Source: Centroberyx gerrardi (Eukaryota; Chordata; Actinopteri; Beryciformes; Berycidae). From it: DNA of 64,000 nucleotides. Below are positions 57,401 through 64,000 of the stretch, piece by piece (within the stretch, counting starts at the first letter, position 1; every line of letters begins with the position of its first letter). Where the stretch lies: contig NC_135999.1 of the NCBI RefSeq assembly GCF_048128805.1, positions 20,064,449 through 20,128,448 of the forward strand, given 5' to 3'. A model generated the notes under the pieces. The model saw nothing but the letters and a program-made list of their open reading frames with translations, was not told the DNA's origin and did not search any database. The position numbers and the translations under genes were made by a program.

Positions 57401-60400
57401 CTGATGTAACATTCTTTTTCATGTGGAAATAGGTTGCTTGTTCTCAATTTTTGATCAATGCTTCTATGGAAACCTGATCTGCTTTATTTTATAACTGCAC
57501 TTTTCTACTCCTAGACGGACCTGGAGGAGGAGAGGATCAAGCAGAAAATAGCGGATCGCACCCGCAAGGAGAAGTGTCGGATTTATGTCATCCGCCTCAT
57601 CCTCAACCTTTTTGTCATAGCGGTGCTGGCTGCTTGCTTCTACAGCATTTATAGAGCCACCGTCTTCTCCCAGAAAGCCCAGATGACAAAGGTAAAATCC
57701 CTAATCCGAGATGTTTTTGAGTATGTCAACATACGCACAGATTCCTAAATGGTAAAATCTTATCTTTTTTTGCAACATCCTCATTCCATCATAGTGCAGT
57801 GTAGAATGCCCTTAGGATTTCAGACTTTAGTTTCTGATGAGTGCAGCTGTCATTTTATACTTCTAAGACATTTTATATCAAACACTGGGTCTGTCAAGGC
57901 AGTACTTCAACTTGACAAGACTACATTTGAAGTACTTCATACTGCCCATGCAAGCACACATATTGTCTTTAGAAAATGTAGCTTTTCTAGTTTTGTTTGT
58001 AGTTACAAAAATAATTGTACAGGGTAATGTTTCAATGTTACTTTTTCTGGGTTACAGGAGAATTTCATTGTGGATCTCATCTACGAGTATCTGCCCTCAA
58101 TTGTTATCACGCTGGCCAACTTCATCACCCCCCTCCTGTTCTCTCTTATCATCAACTACGAGGACTACTCCCCCGCTTTCGAGATCCGCTTCACTCTCAT
58201 GAGGTACACAGGATTTCCATTCATTTGCTCTCTGAGTAACAACAAACTTAGTAAGCAATACACCAGGAGAGAAATGGAATCCACACACTATCAGCAAAAA
58301 AGGATGATGCCAAAAAGAGGAATAATACATAAATTGTAATAATAATAATACATAAATTAATACATAAATTGAGCAAAAAAGTGCAATAACAAAAAAAAAT
58401 GCAAAACAGAGAGAACAAAGACATTTCAGTTATACCATCATTAGTTTGTTCACGAGCCTGTTTGGATATTGTCCTTTTTTCCTAATAGTGTGCAGATTCC
58501 CTTTTTCTTACTGATATATTGCTTATCATTTGGGAATTCATGCACTTATAGTTGACCATTATATATAGACTTTTTCTTTTGTGAATCACTTCACCTAAAC
58601 AGTGGTACTGCTGAATGAATGGCCTTGCATCTTTAAAACGTGTGCTCTAATCATTGTTTTTTCTCTTTGTTTGTTTCTTTTCCTCCCTCCTTCCTTCCCT
58701 CCTTCCTTTCACAGGTGTGTGTTCATGCGGTTGACCAGTATTGGGGTTTTGCTCTTCTCTCTCTGGTCTCAGATCACGCAGTGTAAAGACGAGCCCTGCG
58801 CCTGTGGTTACAACCATAATCTGTACTCTGTAAGTCTGTCTCTTGTATTCTGATACAGTAGTGATCGACAACTAGCGGCCTGCTGCTGATACCTAAATGC
58901 TTTACATCTGATTCCTACATCAACTTCTTGTACTAATAGGTGGCAGCACCAAAACCAGTTTTAGCCCTATTTCTACACCACACAATTTATTTTTCACCTC
59001 TCTTCAGACACATTTGCTGAAATTATCTAAGGTGTTTTTGAAGGTGTTAAGGATTATTATTATAACTCCTGCATTTAGAGCATTTTGTCGTTTATGCCTC
59101 TTTTATTTTGTATAATTCGGTGTGCAACTGCAGTGCATCACTTTTATCACATGCAAGTGTCCTTAAAGACGTTGCTGCATACAAGCATCCATACAGGCAT
59201 TTTGTTTTTTATCTTTAGAAAAACGCTATTCCGTAGCAGGCGACCAGTACATTTATTCAGTCTTCCCTGTCATGGGTGGCAGCCTTTGTGACAGATGCAT
59301 TAATGCAGCAGATGCAAAATCTTCACATTATTTAGTACCAAATTTATGGATATTGTCCCTACATTAGATAGCTGTTGTCCTGGAATGGGTCTCAGAAATT
59401 CCAAAAACATTCTACAGGAAACACTGCTTATTAGACAGGTGAAATCAAACCTTGTGGTAACTACTTTTCATTTGTGCCACTCTGCCTCCTTGCTGTTGCC
59501 CACAGTGTTGGGAGACCCGTGTGGGCCAGGAGATGTACAAACTCACCATCTTTGACTTCATCATCATTGCCGCAGTCACCATCTTTGTGGAGTTTCCCAG
59601 AAAGTAAGACCTAATCTTCTCAATAGAAACTCCCATTAAAGACGGATCATTTTTAGTACTCTAACCGAGCCATCAGTGTGTACTCATGTGTGAGAGTTCG
59701 ACTATACGAACTCTCCAAGTAATCTCTCTGTTTATGACCATCTACACATATTGTACAGTATTTTTTTCAGCCTTGGTTGAGTAATGATAACGTTACATTT
59801 TATTCTGTTCTATCCCAGTCCACTTTCTTTGTCTCCTCGGGTGAAACATCTAGTTGGAAGTCATTCTCTTTCTGTTTGTTCCTAGTCATATCTAACAGTC
59901 CTTGCACTGCTCTGTCCTCCCCAGGCTGGTAGTGAACCATTGTAACTGTGGCCTTGCTAAGTGGTGGGGCCAGCAGGAGTTTGCAATCCCGCAGAATGTG
60001 CTGGAGATCGTCTATGGTCAGACCATCTGCTGGATCGGTACCTTCTACTGCCCCCTGCTGCCCGCCATCTGCACCATCAAATACTTCTTCATCTTCTACA
60101 TCAAAAAGGTGACACAAAAAGACGTCTAACTTAAATTGTTTTCCAGTGTTTGTAGTTTGGCTAGTTTATAATCTGATTTAATTTTGTGAAAAGATATTTA
60201 GTTTTGGTCATGAAAATCAAAAGTAATCCCTTGATAGCTATTATCTGCTTCTAGTTCCTACATCTTTCTCATCTAGTGACCATGTTGCATGGACCAGTTA
60301 AAGGAAATAATCATCCTGTTGTTCCATATATCAGTTACAACATTATGATAGTGATGTAAAATACAATGCATGTAGACTCAGCATTAAAAAAACACGTATG

Positions 60401-61761
60401 TACGGGGTGAGATGCTAATGCTTAGAATTTAGTCAGTTTAAAAAAAATGAACAATTTTCTCCAACATGCAACTTGTTTTTCTCGGAAAGGGATTCATAAT
60501 AGTGCCTTTCCCTCTTGGAGAGTAACCCTGCTACCTTTCTGATCCTTTGCCAGGTGTCGCTGATTAACAACTGCCGTCCAGCCACACGTCCGTTCCGAGC
60601 CTCCAGCTCCAACTTCTTCTTCCTGGTTGTGCTGCTGATCGGCCTCGCTCTGGCCTGTCTGCCTGTCACTGTCAGTGTAGCACAGTGAGTAATGTACTGT
60701 TAATGTTAGCAAAAACTCCAGTAGAAGTATTAACATCAGTGGTACATATTTGTCCGCTGCTGTTTTGCTGTTGAGTCCCACCATCCAACCATACACATGC
60801 AGAGAGGAGATGTCAGTTCCTATTCCTGTTTATAATTATAATTAACTAGAACTAAATGCAGGATCATTTATTATTACTAACGTCATTGCTACTGCTTACC
60901 TGTTCTTGGGTGTGTAAACTGATTCAGCCATCCCTACTCCACAGGATAAACAGTTCCCAGGCCTGTGGACCATTTGTTAATTACAACACCTCCTGGGAAG
61001 TGCTGCCAATCACGGTATCCCAGCTGCCCACTGGGATCCGTACCTTCCTCTTCGCCATCTCCTCAGAGGCCTTCGCTGTCTCCTTCTTTGTCATTACATG
61101 GTAAGTGTTTCAGGTCAATAATCGGCTTTGTATCACTGTTCTGTTTCTCAGCATTTATGTTGATTATAAGAAATTGGAATGTAAAGCATTTTGATAATTC
61201 AATAGGTCTTTGCTATATTTGGCTGTTTCTACTCATTGGTGCAGACAATTTTACCTTTCATGTCCATTGTCCTCCGCAGTTTGGCCATGTTTTATGTAAT
61301 TGCACTAGCTGGAGCCCACAAGAGAGTCATTAACCAACTCAGGGAGCAGCTAGCCATGGTGAGTTTACACAAGAGAAAATGTCCTCAGTAATTTTCCAAA
61401 GTTTTTTGTTGGTGTCACATCTATTCTACCTTTTACTAGTCTATCTATTTCCTATTTATACATTCATCATGTGTGATCTTCATTTGACTTATCGGCGAAG
61501 GCAATGTGTAAGTGGAATCTGTTCCCATCTATGTATGTCTGTGTTGCCCAGGAGGGGCGCGACAAGCGTTTCCTGATCCAGAAGCTGTGCCAGGCCCAGA
61601 GGCTGTCAGCGATCAGATCCCCTGGCCCCCAGTCCCAGTCCCAGTCCCAGCCACGCAGCAGCAGCAGAAGCAGCTCCAGCTACCATACCAGCTTCTCCAA
61701 CAACTACAATGAAGCGGTGTTCCTGGCACACCCGCCTCCAGACTCTTCCACACATGTATAA
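51427..61761 (+). CDS. tmc7: Transmembrane channel-like protein 7 (16 coding exons, 752 aa)
   Basis: Exons: 51427-51442, 53284-53545, 54200-54348, 54489-54644, 55702-55787, 55878-56023, 56195-56342, 57515-57691, 58058-58203, 58715-58829, 59506-59603, 59925-60108, 60554-60684, 60945-61100, 61280-61358, 61552-61761; every junction keeps frame. This is a multi-pass TMC-family membrane protein. Landmarks: [11 protein letters not shown] near the N terminus, [18 protein letters not shown] leading into span 1, [20 protein letters not shown], the TMC signature [13 protein letters not shown] starting at residue 468, [30 protein letters not shown], and [14 protein letters not shown] before a Ser/Gln-rich tail. 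These match human TMC7 (about 723 aa) closely. The first coding exon (ATGGAGATCGACTCAG, 16 nt) is inferred from its clean donor and phase and is the weakest part. The exon 2 donor (GA/GTAGGA) was chosen because it alone gives the correct phase and spacing. Confidence 0.93.
51779..51799. repeat. (GT)n microsatellite in tmc7 intron 1
   Basis: About ten GT units in the 1.8 kb first intron; otherwise that intron is AT-rich and shows no exon. Confidence 0.85.
53747..54111. mobile_element. hAT-like MITE (365 bp) in tmc7 intron 2
   Basis: Ends are TAGAGCTGCAAC and GTTGCAGCCCTA (12-bp inverted ends, one mismatch), flanked by identical 8-bp direct repeats ATTGACAT at 53739-53746 and 54112-54119. The interior near both ends is rich in ATTAATCGATTA palindromes. 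I recognise this family from other percomorph genomes. There is no coding capacity; an autonomous hAT must have moved it. Confidence 0.93.
54645..55701 (+). other. tmc7 intron 4
   Basis: AT-rich intron of about 1.06 kb. The segment 54935-54985 holds imperfect repeats of 'AGTTCAGTTCAGTAGTTCA'. No exon, RNA or clear transposon found. Confidence 0.7.
56430..56979. mobile_element. Candidate non-autonomous transposon in tmc7 intron 7
   Basis: A 550-bp segment is flanked by identical 9-bp direct repeats AACAGTAGC at 56421-56429 and 56980-56988. Near its ends are TGTTTACATACA and TGCATGTAAACG, an imperfect inverted pair. The ends do not align exactly at the direct repeats, so the class is open. Confidence 0.5.
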
Positions 61762-62566
61762 GATAAGGGCCTGATATCAAAGCCCAGTAAACGCACATAC
61801 TAAGGCTGCCTAATGCTTTACTGGACATCTGGACTGGAGATGAATGAAACCATGGTGTTTGAATGAATATCTTTAATGTATCCAAATGTTTTCTGTTTTT
61901 ATTGTGAAAACACTACAACTTGGAGAGTCTATGGACCCAGTGACATCAGACTGTCTGACTGGATGACAGTCAGATGAAAGCTTGCCTTATTTTGGTTACA
62001 ATCCAAATAGTATAAAACTAAGAAGACATGATGTTCAAGAATTTTGGGACCAAAATAACCATTGCTTGTCAAATGTTTTGTGGTCTTCTTTTCCTGCTGT
62101 ATGTACTATCATCTTTTCCTTCCAAGAAGGACTTGTATTATGATAACCACTGGAGTTGTTTGAAATACGTTTCTGAAAAGGATTCAGCTTTTCTGTACAC
62201 ACTGTCCATACATTTGTATGCACTTTAAATGTATTAACACTAGAGTTTTCTTACTTTTATAACTGCATTAATAACTTTGGTGTACAGTAGCCTCTATGTG
62301 CATTTGTTGTGTTATCTTTACACCAAGATATCATTTTGTATTATTCTCAGGTTGCATATGAGAAGAACTAATGCCTTTCACACTACCAAACTTTAACCAT
62401 ATTTCTCTTTCCACCACTACTACCACTCAGTTATACTAACTTATATTAGAATTACTTTAGGATGGTGTTACTTTATTGTCATGTTGTAATGTTAAAAGTT
62501 ATAGCTAGGGTTTGGGGTTTTTTTTTTCCACATGGTGTGCCTTAATGTTGAATTATTTGCATGAAA

Positions 62567-62572
62567 AATAAA
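62567..62572 (+). terminator. Polyadenylation signal AATAAA for tmc7
   Basis: Canonical hexamer about 0.8 kb after the tmc7 stop and the last one before nomo begins; a GT/T-rich stretch follows within 60 nt, as expected of a cleavage site. Confidence 0.75.
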
Positions 62573-62589
62573 TATAGAAACCTGTCACA

Positions 62590-62852
62590 GTGTTCCTTTT
62601 CCTTAGTTTTTATTTCATTTTATTTTGTTTTATTTTATGACGGAGCTCTTAGAATTAATTTATTTTCTAGAACGATTGAAACTTGACAAAACACTAGTGC
62701 TGATAGATTGACCAAAAGTTATGTCACCTCCCAGCCAGCAGAGGTCGCTGCTGCTGACAGACCGGTGAGGCCGGGCACGGGCTGCGGCTCAGCTGGTACG
62801 GAACCGGAGGCAGCGTGCACTTGCTCGGTTAATCAAGAAATCGGCAGCCAAA
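62590..62852 (+). promoter_or_regulatory. Compact tmc7-nomo interval with the probable nomo promoter and 5' UTR
   Basis: Fewer than 270 bp separate the probable tmc7 cleavage site from the nomo start codon. GC content rises sharply from about 62720. A CTCF-like match (CCAGCAGAGGTCGC, one mismatch) lies at 62735-62748. No TATA box is seen near a plausible start site. Confidence 0.6.
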
Positions 62853-63858
62853 ATGCTTGGAGTTACGGTCCGGGCAGACATGGGAGTGATCTGGTTCTTG
62901 TTCGGTGTCATCTGCTGCCAGTTCATGGTCGTGTCTTCGGATGACATAGTGGTGGCATGCGGAGGATTTGTGAAATCTGATGTTGAAATCAATTACTCTC
63001 TGATCGAGGTGAGAGTGCAAACGTCCCAGCTAGCTAGCTAACCGCTAACTAGCTAGTTTACCGTGGTAGGCGGAGATTGGTGGTCTGGCTGAATGACAGT
63101 TTGAATGAAATGACCACAGTAGCTAGCAAGCTAGCCGAAGCTAACGTTAGCCTTCTGCTGCTGGCTAATCTGATAAGTTAGGATGCTGTTTGAGCTAACA
63201 AATACTACATGACAGGGCAGTTGGCTCTGTGTCTGCCAGTTACATTAGTCTGAGGTTTCCCATAGCTATCTGTCAGTTGGCTAATTTGAATGTTCTCTGT
63301 GTGCAGTTAGGGGTAATTTAAGACCGTGTATAGTAGGGGGCTCCTCAATCCCTAAACCCGTCAATGCTGACGAGGAAAATGTTAACTGCTAGCCACTAAC
63401 GTTAGTCCTAATCTCCATTAATTCACACACCTAATGGGATTAGGCGTTTGGTCAATTAGCCGAATTTAAAACTCAGCGAGACTGCGTTGTTTCTTGATGG
63501 AAGTCTTACTCAACACATTTGGCACTTACCTCGTTAATCCGAGTACCAGAAACTGTCTGATCACACAGAAATGATGGTTTACCTGTCATTTATGAACTAC
63601 TAATATGCTTATGTTGTTAACTCTTTTATGCACAGATTAAATTGTACACCAAGCAAGGTTCCTTGAAATATCAGACAGATTGCGCTCCAATCAATGGCTA
63701 CTTCATGATCCCTCTATATGACAAGGTATGTGAATCACTAATTTGTATACTCTTAACTCTATATTATTCATTGACATTGATGGTAATCTACAGACTTGTC
63801 TCTTTAACACAGGGAGACTTTGTCTTGAAGATTGAGCCTCCACTTGGGTGGAGTTTTG
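62853..63858 (+). CDS. nomo: Nodal modulator (NOMO), N-terminal three exons (3' truncated by window end)
   Basis: Exons 62853-63008, 63636-63725 and 63813-63858 (donor GTAAGA) encode the first 97 codons plus 1 nt. An N-terminal hydrophobic signal (GVIWFLFGVICCQFMVV, about residues 11-27) precedes SDDIVVACGGFVKSDVEINY, then IKLYTKQGSLKYQTDCAP, INGYFMIPLYDK and GDFVLKIEPPLGWSF, which match the start of vertebrate NOMO almost residue for residue. NOMO is a large ER membrane glycoprotein with lumenal Ig-like domains that works with nicalin and TMEM147 beside the Sec61 translocon during multi-pass membrane protein insertion. The signal peptide diverges from the mammalian one, as usual. The rest of the gene lies beyond 64000. 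Confidence 0.93.
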
Positions 63859-64000
63859 GTAAGAGTATCTATCTTAACTGCTCTCACAATTTCCATGTAA
63901 CTAGTGACATTAGCTGTAGTGTGGCAGTCTGAGAAGTTGTCGAGAGCCAATCTGTTACTTGAGTATAGCAAATTGCATTAGCTACGTACTTGTTTATCTA

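Overview
This is a 64 kb window of a teleost fish genome, probably a spiny-rayed (acanthomorph) fish. The basis is intron-rich protein-coding genes with GT-AG introns and vertebrate-type products, dense CA/GA microsatellites, small hAT-like MITEs, and the SINE-like tail 'AAGTCGCTTTGG..AAAAGCGTCTGCTAAATGAC' that is common in ray-finned fish. There is no prokaryotic, viral or organellar gene set. Gene names come from reading the translated exons against remembered vertebrate families; no database search was run.

Layout. (1) 1-9.9 kb: AT-rich DNA full of microsatellites, with no coding exon I can support, most simply the large intron 2 of ccdc85a. (2) 9.9-12.45 kb, minus strand: the first two coding exons of ccdc85a. 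(3) 12.5-14.5 kb: divergent upstream region shared by ccdc85a (minus) and sec23b (plus), including a GA/CT hairpin and a CRE plus CCAAT promoter. (4) 14.5-26.5 kb, plus: complete sec23b, 18 coding exons, 766 aa. (5) 26.5-31.3 kb: intergenic. (6) 31.3-38.4 kb, plus: complete gsg1l, 5 exons, 298 aa. (7) 39.2-49.4 kb, minus: tmc5, 20 coding exons, about 999 aa, with an unusual C-terminal repeat region. (8) 51.4-62.6 kb, plus: tmc7, 16 coding exons, 752 aa. (9) 62.85 kb to the end, plus: first three exons of nomo, which runs off the window.

The genes are not an operon-like system. sec23b (COPII inner coat) and nomo (ER membrane translocon-associated) act in the early secretory pathway, gsg1l is an AMPA-receptor auxiliary subunit, and tmc5 and tmc7 are adjacent members of the TMC multi-pass family arranged head to head. 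Exon-intron structures were deduced by hand. The deduced exon lengths and phases add up without a frame break for sec23b, gsg1l, tmc5 and tmc7, and for the partial ccdc85a and nomo.

I found no dedicated undescribed system. The observations I would follow first are: six tandem copies of a 15-residue 'VQAMxARQRAEEQ'-like unit at the tmc5 C terminus; long UG tracts directly against splice sites in three genes; a MITE ending 27 bp upstream of a gsg1l exon that may supply its branch point; a long GA/CT hairpin upstream of ccdc85a; and the palindromic AACGTTAG motif at or just downstream of three gene starts.
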